Shown: positions 1 to 8,198, counted from the stretch's first letter. The stretch is DNA of 16,786 nucleotides from Saprospiraceae bacterium (GCA_020852155.1 JADZBJ010000205.1:1-16786), one strand, 5' to 3'. Numbers and translations are program-made. Notes: generated from the sequence alone by a model not told the origin.

Positions 1-2706
1 GGTCAGGCTGTCGGGCAATTGAATGTTATCATAACGGAAATGAAGAATATTTCCATTGACCAAAGCCATTGTGAACGGGTGGCTGCTGGCCGTCACACGA
101 ACCGTGGAGGGGTTAAGCAACTGGCTCAATGTATCACGCAACACCACGAGGAATGCTGTATCGTTACCTGTATTCTGGAAGCGAATGGTATAATCAAGCG
201 GCGTGCCGGGGCGAACCAATTTTTCGTTGCCAAAACCTAACGGTTGAGCATTTTTGTCGTTCGGGTCATAAGAGTTGACTACCGGCAGGCACTTTTGCAC
301 CATATAAGGGCTGCTGTTTCCTCCATTACCTCCTGGCGAACCACCACTCATACCGATGCAGTTAGTCAGCGAAAATGACACCAGTGAATCGCCGGGCGCG
401 CCAGGCTCCTGTTCGGCTGTAATCACGACAGTGGACATGCTACTGTTAATTTTCACTTTTTCAATCTGCTCGCCCCCCGGCGGGATGTTGAACGTGCTGC
501 TGCGCAAAACAATCTGGTCTTCTGCAATAATGAACTCCAGAGGTGCATTTTGAGCACCGTTGCCAATGTTACGAATGCGGAATACGGCAGTATCGCCCAG
601 GCATTCATCATCCACTTCTATGACGGCTCCGTTCCACAGCGAACCGCAAGGGTCGTTGGGCGTTATCGCAGCCGTAATGCATACTTGTTGACCGATTTGA
701 AGGTCGCAATCACCCACAACATTGATTTGAATATAATTGGGTGTGAAGCCGGGCGTGGGCGGTACATCACCTAAATCATAAGTCAGGGTACTGCCATTGA
801 TGGTTGTCGGCGCCGGTGAGGAGGACTGAAATTCCAGTGCCGGATCAAGAACCACTTCGACTTGTGCATCAGGCGCGACAATGGTACCTTCATTTTGATA
901 CCACACATTTAAAATGGCTGTCGAGCAAGGACGGATGCCCCATCCGCTCAGGTTTACATCCATGTCGTAACAGTTCACTTCAGGATAAGCCAGATAATCC
1001 TCCGTAACGACCTGCGGGGTTGTGCCAGAGATATTGACTTGTCTTTGTGATGCGCCACAGATGTTGTAGTTGTTATTCCAGGGGTAAAAACTCAGGAGGT
1101 AATTGCCGCTGGGTACAAACATTTGATAGTTGCCCAGATTGTCCGTCATGTCATACAAAACCTGCCCATTGGCTAGTTTTAACTCAATCTTCCAGTTTTG
1201 CAGGGCCGGATTATTAGCATCACCGACACAATCAGCATTCAGGTCCAGGCGACCGTTACCCTGGATGGTGTGAATCAAATTGGCCGATTGCATGGGTAAA
1301 TCCAGCGTTTGCGTGTTACTGGCATTCGGCGCAAACGTGACGCTGTTATTAGCCGTCGGGCACAGATCAAAAAATGGTTCGTTTGGATTAACACTCAAAT
1401 TAAATGTGCCGGAAGGCAGGTATAAAGTGTAATCGCCATTCTGATTTGAAAATGTCGAAAAACCTTGATTTCCGTTTGTTGCACTAACCTGAGCATGTAA
1501 TATATTGGGTTCACCGGCATCTACCGCACAGTTGTCATTATCGTCTTTGGCCAGTTTGCCAGTAACGGTATTGACGAAAATTCCGGTATTGGCATTGGCC
1601 CTCAGGATACCGAACAAATGATCGTCATCAGTATTGCCATGGCCGATAGCCCAACCATCGGAGGTGATTCTGCCGTTCAAACCAACCAAGTGATTTTGAC
1701 CATCCTCGGGCGACTCGACCGACCAGATGGTCGTACCGTCAGGCGCCATGCGCAACATATAGCCACGATACGCCAGAGTGCGGCCGCTCACCAGGAAAGA
1801 ACCATCGGGATATGCCTGTACAGAAAACACTTGGCCTTGTATCGGAAAATCAGGCGTATCGCCCAACGAAACACCATTGGCGTCGTAGATACGCGCATGA
1901 CCAAACTGGTTGAACAAACCTACATGATGACCAAAACCGCCGCCAGGCATCGGGAACAGGCCCGTCTGATAATTGGAATACGGCTGTGTTTCCCAAAGTT
2001 GGTTCCCGTCAGGGTCGAAACTGACAAAAGTGCTTTTTTGGGTGTTGTTATCGTATTTTGAGCAAAGCAAATTCCCATTTTCCAGCCTGATAATAGCCGT
2101 TGTGAAAGATTGATTGGCCGGCAAACTGATGGATTTGCTAAAAACAATATTGCCGTTATCATCCAGGTGACGGATGATCAACTCCGGGAACAGTACCCAG
2201 TCGAACGATGTAATCAACAAGTTGCCGTTGGGCAAAACGCCCATTGCCTGCGTCGCATAGGTTGAGCCTGGCAGTGCGATCGAATACTGAAGTGAACCGT
2301 CAGCATTGACACGCATGACTTGCGGCGTACTCACGAAAGCCGAGTCATTGCGAAGCCCTACGGCAAAGTCTCCATCCGGGAAAGCGACCGCATCGCCTAA
2401 AGGTGACAGAAACAGGTGCGTAGTTGGATACAGGTCGTCGAAATAAACGCTGTCCCACTGTGTTTGCAGGTTGGCGTCTAGTTTAATCAATCGAGCCTGA
2501 TAACGCGGCAAGGTTGGGAAATCCCTGAAGTCAGCGCCCATGACGAGGTAACCGCCATCGGGCGTTTGCTGCACGCCGGTTGAGAATGAGCCGTCAAATC
2601 CGGCTGTCGGGCCGTAAATAATTTTTTGATTTTGCGCCGAGGCCCATATTCCCGTAAGGAATAACAAGGTCGCAAACATGAACTGAAGAAAGGTTTTCTT
2701 TTCCAT
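1..2706 (-). CDS. Large secreted multidomain surface protein, probable T9SS cargo (partial, C-terminus beyond window)
   Basis: Reading the minus strand from ATG at 2706 gives 902 codons with no stop, leaving the window still open. Residues 1-24 form a signal peptide (basic start, hydrophobic core, ASA before Gln25). Residues ~27-370 contain repeated 'PDGG/NGN' and 'LDANLQTQWD'-type strands resembling delta-60 or PQQ-like propeller repeats. About 384 and 487 begin two calcium-site-like segments (DDNDNCAVD, LNADCVGD), each followed by a carboxypeptidase-regulatory-like beta domain. Around 811 is the NSYDPNDKNAQPLG motif that starts the conserved repeat (DUF7619/DUF11-like) placed before the T9SS sorting domain in Bacteroidota surface proteins. 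Known family behaviour: such proteins are exported by Sec and then T9SS, and anchored or released outside the cell. The sorting domain itself is not in the window, so T9SS export is inferred. It is divergent from the helical-protein gene at 2850, with 143 bp between starts. Confidence 0.9.
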   Translation of the reverse strand, partial: MEKKTFLQFMFATLLFLTGIWASAQNQKIIYGPTAGFDGSFSTGVQQTPDGGYLVMGADFRDFPTLPRYQARLIKLDANLQTQWDSVYFDDLYPTTHLFLSPLGDAVAFPDGDFAVGLRNDSAFVSTPQVMRVNADGSLQYSIALPGSTYATQAMGVLPNGNLLITSFDWVLFPELIIRHLDDNGNIVFSKSISLPANQSFTTAIIRLENGNLLCSKYDNNTQKSTFVSFDPDGNQLWETQPYSNYQTGLFPMPGGGFGHHVGLFNQFGHARIYDANGVSLGDTPDFPIQGQVFSVQAYPDGSFLVSGRTLAYRGYMLRMAPDGTTIWSVESPEDGQNHLVGLNGRITSDGWAIGHGNTDDDHLFGILRANANTGIFVNTVTGKLAKDDNDNCAVDAGEPNILHAQVSATNGNQGFSTFSNQNGDYTLYLPSGTFNLSVNPNEPFFDLCPTANNSVTFAPNASNTQTLDLPMQSANLIHTIQGNGRLDLNADCVGDANNPALQNWKIELKLANGQVLYDMTDNLGNYQMFVPSGNYLLSFYPWNNNYNICGASQRQVNISGTTPQVVTEDYLAYPEVNCYDMDVNLSGWGIRPCSTAILNVWYQNEGTIVAPDAQVEVVLDPALEFQSSSPAPTTINGSTLTYDLGDVPPTPGFTPNYIQINVVGDCDLQIGQQVCITAAITPNDPCGSLWNGAVIEVDDECLGDTAVFRIRNIGNGAQNAPLEFIIAEDQIVLRSSTFNIPPGGEQIEKVKINSSMSTVVITAEQEPGAPGDSLVSFSLTNCIGMSGGSPGGNGGNSSPYMVQKCLPVVNSYDPNDKNAQPLGFGNEKLVRPGTPLDYTIRFQNTGNDTAFLVVLRDTLSQLLNPSTVRVTASSHPFTMALVNGNILHFRYDNIQLPDSLT

Positions 2707-2780
2707 GACTAAACTAATGCATTTGTGAATTACTGGTACAAAAGTCCGTACCAGATCATGCGCCGCCAAAATCATTTTTT

Positions 2781-2788
2781 TAAATTTG
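2781..2788 (+). promoter_or_regulatory. Candidate Bacteroidota -7 box (TAAATTTG) upstream of the helical-protein gene
   Basis: TAAATTTG fits the Bacteroidota primary-sigma -7 consensus TAnnTTTG exactly and would give a leader of roughly 55 nt before the ATG at 2850. No convincing -33 TTTG lies 19-21 bp upstream, so this is only a candidate. The 143-bp intergenic stretch (2707-2849) must carry promoters for both divergent genes. No convincing minus-strand box was found. Confidence 0.3.
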
Positions 2789-2849
2789 CCGGGTAAAATT
2801 TATTGCTATTTTGACGTTTTAATTTGATTTTCAATTAGGTGAAAACAAC

Positions 2850-4244
2850 ATGGAAGATTCTGCTCTGCTTGAAATCATCAACAGCCTGAGTGCTGTTGAA
2901 GTACGCGCCGCCAGGCGTTGGCTGCAATCGCCGGCATTTACGTTGCGCGCGGAGCCGCTAGCCTTGTTTAACCATTGCTGGCAATGTCAAAATGCTGGTC
3001 AACCAGTCGTCGCATCCGAGTTATGCAAGGTGTTAAATACTACCGATGACAAGCGCATACGCCGCGAAATGAGTGAATTATTACAGCATCTACGCGACTT
3101 TTTGGCGTGGCAAGAAATGAAAAAAGATCCTGTCAGGCATGAATTTTATCAATTGAAAGCCGTCAGTCGCCGGGGTCTTGAAAAAAACTTCAACCTGGCT
3201 TTGCGTGAAGCGGAAAAAACGGAAGCCAATGTCGGCGAAGCGGCGCTATCCCGACACCTGATTGACTTTCAGATTAACCTGGAAAAATACCACTGGGATC
3301 TCAGTCATCGGCGTGCGCAAGTCTTTCCGTTTGAATCCCTGTCGGCCAGCCTTAACAACTGGTACACTGGTCAATTGCTCCAGCTCACCTGCATGGCGCA
3401 AGCGCAGGGTACCGTCCACCGTACCGAGCATTCAGAATCTATCGAATGGGTCAGCGCACTTTTGCCAGTCATCCCCGGCCAATTACACCTGAATACTTCG
3501 GCCGTTGCCCTGTACCACCTGGGATATGTCATGCTTGCTCATCCTGAAATGCCCGAACACGTGAGCAATTTCAGGGATATGCTGGAAAAAAATCTCGAAA
3601 ACCTGCCCACCGATGATGCGCGAGGGCTGTTGATGATGGCCATTAATCAAGGCATCAGAAGTATCAATGCCGGCGACCGGGATGCTATCAGGCGTACACT
3701 GGAATTTTATCAAATGGGACTTGAAAAGCGCCTGCTGCACGACGAAAGCGGCAACCTGTCGCGGTACACGTACAACAATATTTTGATGACGTGGCTGGCG
3801 CTCGAATCCTGGGATCAGGCCAGAAATTTCCTCGAAAAATATCGCGATGATCTGGCTACGGGCGAACGGCGCAATATTTACGACTACAACCTGGCCATCT
3901 ACCATTTCAGGCGCGGCGAATTTGATCAAAGCCTCGATTTGCTCCGCGGCGTCAGTTTTTCCGACCCGATGTATAACCTCGAAAGTCGTAAAATGCTCCT
4001 GAAAATCTATTTCGAACAAGGCGCTTACGACGCACTGGAATCCTTACTCGAAAACCTGCTCACCTGGCTGCGCCGACATAGCGAACTGGGCTACCACCGC
4101 GAAATGTATCGAAACCTGGCTGTCTTTACCGGGCGACTAATGCGCCTGGCGCCTTCCGACAAAGAAGGACGAAACCGACTGAAAAAGAAGATCCGTGAAA
4201 CTCCGCTGGTGGCGGAGCGGACTTGGTTGCTGGGGAAAATGTAG
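2850..4244 (+). CDS. Uncharacterised all-helical (TPR-like) protein, Bacteroidota lineage-specific family, paralogue 1
   Basis: 464 residues with no signal peptide or membrane segment, so probably cytoplasmic. The N-terminal region has the signature LS..E......WLQSPAF (residues ~12-30), followed by a helical block of ~90 residues. Residues ~347-410 (NLAIYHFRRGEFDQSLDLL...KMLLKIYFEQG...) look like TPR-type helical hairpins. The C-terminus is basic and ends with the pattern AERTWLLGKM. The same three landmarks, in the same order and spacing, occur in the protein at 13362-14816, so the two are paralogues. I recognise the type as one that recurs in Saprospiraceae-like genomes but know of no assigned function. 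An alpha-solenoid scaffold or regulator is a guess from the fold. It starts 143 bp from, and divergent to, the large surface-protein gene. The 3' end runs into an inverted repeat array shared with the convergent peroxidase gene. Confidence 0.85.
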   Translation: MEDSALLEIINSLSAVEVRAARRWLQSPAFTLRAEPLALFNHCWQCQNAGQPVVASELCKVLNTTDDKRIRREMSELLQHLRDFLAWQEMKKDPVRHEFYQLKAVSRRGLEKNFNLALREAEKTEANVGEAALSRHLIDFQINLEKYHWDLSHRRAQVFPFESLSASLNNWYTGQLLQLTCMAQAQGTVHRTEHSESIEWVSALLPVIPGQLHLNTSAVALYHLGYVMLAHPEMPEHVSNFRDMLEKNLENLPTDDARGLLMMAINQGIRSINAGDRDAIRRTLEFYQMGLEKRLLHDESGNLSRYTYNNILMTWLALESWDQARNFLEKYRDDLATGERRNIYDYNLAIYHFRRGEFDQSLDLLRGVSFSDPMYNLESRKMLLKIYFEQGAYDALESLLENLLTWLRRHSELGYHREMYRNLAVFTGRLMRLAPSDKEGRNRLKKKIRETPLVAERTWLLGKM

Positions 4245-4253
4245 GAGGTTGGG

Positions 4254-4395
4254 GATTTGTGGAATTGTGGATTTGGTTATCTGTGTATTTGGTTATTTGG
4301 TTTTCGAGAAGATTCAAAATCTCTCAATATAACCAAATCCACAAATAGCCAAATCCACAAATAACCAAATAACCAATTCCACAAATAACCAAATC
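4254..4395. repeat. Inverted array of 8/16-mer repeats between convergent genes
   Basis: The right half (~4331-4395) is a tandem array built from the 8-mers CCAAATCC and ACAAATAA, giving a 16-mer CCAAATCCACAAATAA with partial units. The left half (~4254-4303) carries the same units in the opposite orientation (ATTTGTGGA, ATTTGGTTA). The ~28-nt spacer around 4304-4330 would be the loop. A transcript from either strand could fold into a long AU-rich hairpin, so it may end both convergent genes. The stop codon of the peroxidase gene (4394-4396) lies at the array's edge. Confidence 0.8.
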
Positions 4396-5746
4396 AATTA
4401 CAGCCCATTTCGACCCTTGACAGCGGGTCGTTGTTCGGGAAACAATTGCCCGACATGGTCGCCGACGGCATGTAGCGCTCCAGGTTCGGGTCGAAAAGAC
4501 CGTTTTCCAGAAACTCGACGAGATCATCCTTTTCTGTCTGGGTCAAACCCAGGGGGCGGAAAAAGACCGAAATACGGCTGGCTGGCACATTCGGGTTTTC
4601 CGGAACAGCAGCGTTGAAATAATCTACGACTTCGCGCAGTGAACGCTTGCTGGCGCCGTGGAAATAGAAGCCTACGTCGCGCAGGTTGTATAATTGTGGC
4701 ACTTTGAATTTGAAATTATCTTCTTCAACACCTGTAAAACCGCCGCGGCCAAATACGCGCTTGTCGGTTGGGCCGGTACGGAAGACGTCATATCCGTTTT
4801 GGTGCAGGTCTTTCACTCCCAGTGCAAAGAATTCGTGCGGTACACTGTTTAAAGACGGGCTGTTGTGGCAGTTCACACAACCGGCTTTACCAAAAAACAA
4901 CTGTGCGCCGCGTTTTTGAGATTCACTCATCGCCGATTTATCACCTTTCAACCACTCCTGGAATGGAGCGCGATTGGTCAGAATAGTACGATGGTAAGCG
5001 GCTATAGCAAAGGCTGCTACCTCACGAGTATAACGTATTTCTACGGGTATTTCAGGGAAAGCCTTGTCAAACATTTCAGTGTAACCCAAAGAGTCGGTTA
5101 CGGCTTTATTAATCACCTGGCGGTGTACGATCAGCGCGCGATTGTTGTTGGCCTCCAGCCCTTTGTGTCCCTTGAAGTTGATGGCAATCAGGGTATCCTG
5201 ATTCCAGGCAGATTCAGTTCCAACGTTTACATCAAACGAACCGAAAGTACCAGCCCAAAGCGCGTTGGTCACATAGGTCAGGTTGATGGTCGGCAATGGG
5301 CGAGCGCCCTGTGCATCCACTTCGCTACCGTCGTAGAGCGGATTTTTGCTGCGCAATTCGCCACTCTCGCCAAATCCGAGTGCGCCGTCGGCTACGCCCT
5401 GAAAACGGCCAGCCGTGAAGCCTCTGGATGGCACGTGACAACTGCTACAAGAATATGCTTCTTTGGAAACTGAATATGTCGGCTCAAGCCCAATACCTGT
5501 TTCAAAAAACAGCATTTTACCCAACTGGACTTTGGCTTCCGTTACCGGATTTTTAGGGTCCTGGTTGGGCAGCAGGCTATACTGATCGCTTTCTGGCATG
5601 ATATACCAATCGTAAGCGCCTGTTTTCGATCTTTGATTTAGTTGGTCTTCAAGTTTCGCATCCAGATCAATGACCGGATCGTGAACGCATGAAATAAAAT
5701 AGCCTGTTGAGGCCAGAAGGAAGAAAATTAGTGTAATTTTTTGCAT
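4394..5746 (-). CDS. Diheme cytochrome c peroxidase family (CcpA/MauG-like) lipoprotein
   Basis: 450 residues. The N-terminus is a lipoprotein-type signal with a plausible lipobox (FISC, Cys20). Two CxxCH c-type heme motifs are present: CSSCH at 100-104 and CVNCH at 290-294, the two-domain spacing typical of bacterial diheme peroxidases. The conserved FKVPQLYNLRDVGFYFHGAS segment at ~347-366 fits the family's (P.LRN...YFH) motif. Family members reduce H2O2 to water with electrons from small cytochromes or cupredoxins in the periplasm; some MauG relatives oxidise other substrates. I cannot tell these apart here or assign the distal heme ligands. The N-terminal anchor suggests an outer-membrane or periplasm-facing location. 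It is convergent with the helical-protein gene; the VanW gene lies 103 bp upstream on the same strand, so co-transcription is possible but not shown. Heme attachment would need cytochrome c maturation genes elsewhere. Confidence 0.92.
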   Translation of the reverse strand: MQKITLIFFLLASTGYFISCVHDPVIDLDAKLEDQLNQRSKTGAYDWYIMPESDQYSLLPNQDPKNPVTEAKVQLGKMLFFETGIGLEPTYSVSKEAYSCSSCHVPSRGFTAGRFQGVADGALGFGESGELRSKNPLYDGSEVDAQGARPLPTINLTYVTNALWAGTFGSFDVNVGTESAWNQDTLIAINFKGHKGLEANNNRALIVHRQVINKAVTDSLGYTEMFDKAFPEIPVEIRYTREVAAFAIAAYHRTILTNRAPFQEWLKGDKSAMSESQKRGAQLFFGKAGCVNCHNSPSLNSVPHEFFALGVKDLHQNGYDVFRTGPTDKRVFGRGGFTGVEEDNFKFKVPQLYNLRDVGFYFHGASKRSLREVVDYFNAAVPENPNVPASRISVFFRPLGLTQTEKDDLVEFLENGLFDPNLERYMPSATMSGNCFPNNDPLSRVEMGCN

Positions 5747-5849
5747 TTTACGGTTAAAATTAATTTGAACACCTGGATTACATAAAACTATATCTGTGCC
5801 AAAGTCATTTTCTCCCTCCGTTTCGGTAAATTTTTAAAGATGATATTTA

Positions 5850-6698
5850 TCACTCTTCTACCCTGTTTGGTATAAATGGCTGATACATCAGCCAGGCATG
5901 ATTCTCGGCAACTGACTTTTCCGACTGTATTTTACCGTCCGGTAAAATGGCGCGCTGAATCAGTCGGTTATGCCTGGAGTAACCGCCAAATGGTTCAGCA
6001 CGAATGATATGACCTTGTTCAACAACCTCATATTGCACGGCTGGCGCTTGCGCCGAACGCACCTGCCCGCGCAAGTGTGTTTCATCGAGCCAAACCTTTA
6101 ATTGCCAGTCGCAGGAAGTATCGTTACGGATTTGCAAGTCAATATAATTCCAGGCCAGCGTTGCGCCGGAGCCGAAGGGCAGGGTGCGGTTTACATCCGG
6201 GAAAACGTCAAAACTGTGCCGCCAGCGCTCTGTCACAGTCAGGGGCGAGTGAATTACCATCCAGAACAGCAGGTTGCCCATCTGACAAAGTCCGCCGCCG
6301 GCGCCCTTGCCGATTTGCCCGTTTCTCAAGATCAGCCCTTCCAGAAAACCCCGACTGGCCGACGGGCGACCCACGCATGTCCAAAATGAAAAGGTTTCGC
6401 CGTGGCGAATCAGCAGCCCGTCAATATGCCTGGCCGCCAGCGTGAGGTTGGTAACCTTGTTGACTTGCAGGTATTGATCCACATTTTTCAGTGGGCGGAA
6501 AAGCGGCGTAGCGTGTTCAAAACAGCAAAATTCAAGGTCAGGCGCTTGCTTTTTTGCCCATTTTCGGCTTGTCAGCCGATTTTCAAGGCTTCTTTTCAAA
6601 CGAAAAAAGAGAGGGCCAAAGCGCCGGCGCCACCGACGCCACTGGTTTTGTGGCGCCCGATACAGGTTTTCAGAAATAGCAGGATTGTTCGGTAGCAT
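5850..6698 (-). CDS. VanW family protein
   Basis: 282 residues. The VanW domain spans roughly residues 80-195 and shows the family landmarks: GETFSFWTCVGRPSASRGF (100-118), the GAGGGLCQMGNLLF stretch (132-145; usual form GGGVCQ.S..L), and ATLAWNYIDLQIRND (179-193; usual form ATV.WGY.DL.FRN). VanW was named from the vanB glycopeptide-resistance cluster, but its biochemical role is unknown and most homologues are not resistance genes; nothing here suggests van genes nearby. The N-terminal ~50 residues are strongly basic (RRWRRRF, KRSLENRL), with no signal peptide or membrane segment. The start at 6698 is the first ATG downstream of the long inverted repeat. It lies divergent to nusB across 257 bp. 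Confidence 0.88.
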   Translation of the reverse strand: MLPNNPAISENLYRAPQNQWRRWRRRFGPLFFRLKRSLENRLTSRKWAKKQAPDLEFCCFEHATPLFRPLKNVDQYLQVNKVTNLTLAARHIDGLLIRHGETFSFWTCVGRPSASRGFLEGLILRNGQIGKGAGGGLCQMGNLLFWMVIHSPLTVTERWRHSFDVFPDVNRTLPFGSGATLAWNYIDLQIRNDTSCDWQLKVWLDETHLRGQVRSAQAPAVQYEVVEQGHIIRAEPFGGYSRHNRLIQRAILPDGKIQSEKSVAENHAWLMYQPFIPNRVEE

Positions 6699-6709
6699 GA
6701 GGAAATGTG

Positions 6710-6890
6710 TTGATCAGGATTTTCTGGATTTCAGGATTTACAGGATTGGGTATTTTGAAGATTTTCAGATGTCATTTTATCCATTTCAGGGCAGGAAAAT
6801 TTAAAAATTTGTACCTGGCAATCCTGAAAATCCAGCCAATCCACAAAAATCAAATCCTCTAAATCTTAAAATCCAGAAAATCCTGATCAA
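6710..6890. repeat. Long inverted repeat with perfect 22-bp ends, GGATTT/AAATCC family
   Basis: Positions 6710-6731 and 6869-6890 are exact reverse complements over 22 bp (left arm begins TTGATCAGGATTTTCTGG). Inward from the arms the similarity continues imperfectly with repeated CAGGATTT / AAATCCTG-type units. The ~137-bp interior also carries scattered TTTTCAG and CTGAAAATCC pieces that could pair with each other. The element fills most of the intergenic region between divergent vanW-like and nusB genes, so it is not placed as a terminator of either. No ORF or transposase is inside. A related GGATTT run lies at about 8937-8961. Confidence 0.85.
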
Positions 6891-6955
6891 GAAGAAGAAT
6901 GTTCGTTCCTTTGCGGAGAATTAAAGCCAACGCCCACAACGTTTTTTGAAATATT

Positions 6956-7894
6956 ATGCTTAGTCGCCGCAGCGTTCGAGTCAAAGTTATGCAACTGTTG
7001 TACATGCTTAATCGCGATGCACAGTTGACGCCGGATGATCTCGTTAAAGATTACAACGAAGGTATCTGGAAAACCTACGAACTCTACATACTCCACCTGT
7101 ATCTTTTGCTCAAGGTGGCCCAACAGGCTGAAAAGGACGCCCAAATTCGCGCTGCAAAATTGTTGCCGACTGACGAAGACCGGAATTTTCAGCCGATACT
7201 TTACCGCAACGTTTGCACACAAAGCATTGCCAATCACGTACAATTTCTGAACCTGGCCGAAAAGTACAAATCCGGTGAAAACCTGGATGAAGACCTGCTG
7301 CGCCGCATGTATGTCGCTTTTTGCGACACGCCTGAGTATAAAGCCTACGCAGCGCTCACCGAAGCGACCGTCGAAGACAACACCAAAGTGTTGTACGACC
7401 TGTATCGCTTCCTGTATGGCCACGATATCTTTATTGAAATCTGTGACGAGCGTTTCAGTAACTGGGATGATGATGAGTCGCACGTGATCGGCGCCATGAA
7501 AAAAACCATCAAAATGCTACCGCTGGAAGGCGAGTTCTACAAGGAATTTGAGCCTTCAGACATGACGGTGCGCGATTTCGGCGAGGCATTGTTGCGCAAG
7601 GTTTGCCAGGAAGATTACAGCCTGCTCAGCGAGATCGAGCCCATGCTGAAAAACTGGGATGCCGAGCGCGTGGCCATTCTCGACATGATTATGCTGAAAA
7701 TGGCACTCTGCGAGTTGCTGCATTTCCCGACCATTCCGATCAAGGTGACGTGGAACGAGTTTGTTGAAATTTCAAAAATCTACTCGACGGAAAAAAGCAA
7801 GGAGTTCATCAATGGCGTGCTTGACCGCCTGATGAAAAAGTTGATGGACGAAGGTCGAATCGTGAAAGAAGGACGCGGATTGCGTGGCGAATAA
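6956..7894 (+). CDS. nusB: Transcription antitermination/ribosome biogenesis factor NusB
   Basis: 312 residues, the long form usual in Bacteroidota (the enterobacterial protein is ~140). The N-terminus MLSRRSVRVKVMQLLYML is the typical Bacteroidota NusB opening. The C-terminal ~90 residues hold the conserved NusB helices: AERVAILDMIMLKMALCELL, then PIKVTWNEFVEISKIYSTEKSKEFINGVLD, matching the family's ER.ILR.A..EL ... V..NE.VE.AK.....S..FVNG.LD pattern. NusB binds NusE (S10) on boxA RNA and supports rRNA antitermination in the cytoplasm. The start is fixed by the motif. No Shine-Dalgarno sequence is visible, as expected for this phylum. It is divergent from the VanW gene; the long inverted repeat lies just upstream. 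Confidence 0.95.
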   Translation: MLSRRSVRVKVMQLLYMLNRDAQLTPDDLVKDYNEGIWKTYELYILHLYLLLKVAQQAEKDAQIRAAKLLPTDEDRNFQPILYRNVCTQSIANHVQFLNLAEKYKSGENLDEDLLRRMYVAFCDTPEYKAYAALTEATVEDNTKVLYDLYRFLYGHDIFIEICDERFSNWDDDESHVIGAMKKTIKMLPLEGEFYKEFEPSDMTVRDFGEALLRKVCQEDYSLLSEIEPMLKNWDAERVAILDMIMLKMALCELLHFPTIPIKVTWNEFVEISKIYSTEKSKEFINGVLDRLMKKLMDEGRIVKEGRGLRGE

Positions 7895-7977
7895 GGGCTT
7901 CTCGAAAGTAGCCCGCACCCGGAGCCGCCAGAAATAGCGGCTCCAGATGCCAAACCGAATATGTAAGGCGGGAGCCC
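7895..7977 (+). other. Structured segment directly after nusB (nested stems)
   Basis: Immediately after the nusB stop, GGGCTTCT (7895-7902) can pair with GGGAGCCC (7970-7977) using two or three G-U pairs. Inside is a perfect 8-bp stem GGAGCCGC (7921-7928) / GCGGCTCC (7937-7944) with an 8-nt loop. The G-U pairs favour the plus strand as the folded RNA. No T-run follows on the plus strand, so it is not a simple intrinsic terminator. It could be a 3'UTR structure or processing site. I match it to no known RNA family. Confidence 0.5.
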
Positions 7978-7979
7978 CG

Positions 7980-8032
7980 AAAAAAAAGGATTCAAAAAAA
8001 ATCCTACCACTGAAACTAATTAAGCGGTAGGA
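7980..8032 (-). terminator. Two overlapping intrinsic-terminator-like hairpins reading leftwards
   Basis: On the minus strand a 7-bp stem TCCTACC (8032-8026) / GGTAGGA (8008-8002) is followed by eight T. A second stem AGGATT (8005-8000) / AATCCT (7992-7987) is followed by another run of T (7987-7980). The stems share bases, so they are alternatives. Both would stop a leftward transcript before it runs into the 3' end of nusB. The stop codon of the small candidate ORF (8020-8022) lies inside the first hairpin. Confidence 0.6.
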
Positions 8033-8181
8033 AAATCAAAACATACTATGAGAAAACTGGGAACAAGATAATTGTACGCCGCCCCGATATGGAACGACAA
8101 TTTACGGAACGGCGGATTTTCAGGGTTTAGCGGCGGGTTTGGGTAATGAAAAATATTTAATCCCCATAAAAAGGCTGCCAT
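8020..8181 (-). CDS. Doubtful small ORF (53 residues) ahead of the leftward terminators
   Basis: From ATG at 8181 the frame encodes 53 mostly hydrophobic residues (starting MAAFLWGLNIFHY, ending FLIVCFDFPTA). It can be extended upstream only into the hairpin at 8199-8232, via ATG at 8206-8208 or a TTG. In favour of a gene: its stop sits directly at a strong leftward terminator pair, and no other gene explains that terminator. Against: short, odd composition (no charged helix pattern), no recognisable family, and a terminator just upstream would cut it off from the hydrolase gene. It may be a degraded gene or no gene at all. Confidence 0.18.
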   Translation of the reverse strand: MAAFLWGLNIFHYPNPPLNPENPPFRKLSFHIGAAYNYLVPSFLIVCFDFPTA

Positions 8182-8198
8182 CAAGGCATAAAAACAGC

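Noticed and set aside
1618..2061. 147-residue plus-strand frame
   Set aside because: Lies antisense to the 902-codon secreted protein, which has a signal peptide and recognisable domains; the plus-strand product has no domain-like features.
3483..4019. 178-residue minus-strand frame
   Set aside because: Antisense shadow of helical paralogue 1; the sense frame shares motifs with the paralogue at 13362-14816.
4865..5473. 202-residue plus-strand frame
   Set aside because: Antisense to the cytochrome c peroxidase gene, whose two CxxCH motifs fix the coding strand.
5850..6698. Vancomycin-resistance locus
   Set aside because: Only the VanW domain is present; no vanH, vanA/B ligase, vanX or sensor genes, and VanW homologues are widespread outside resistance clusters.
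6887..7483. 198-residue minus-strand frame
   Set aside because: Antisense to nusB, which is clearly recognised in the sense frame.
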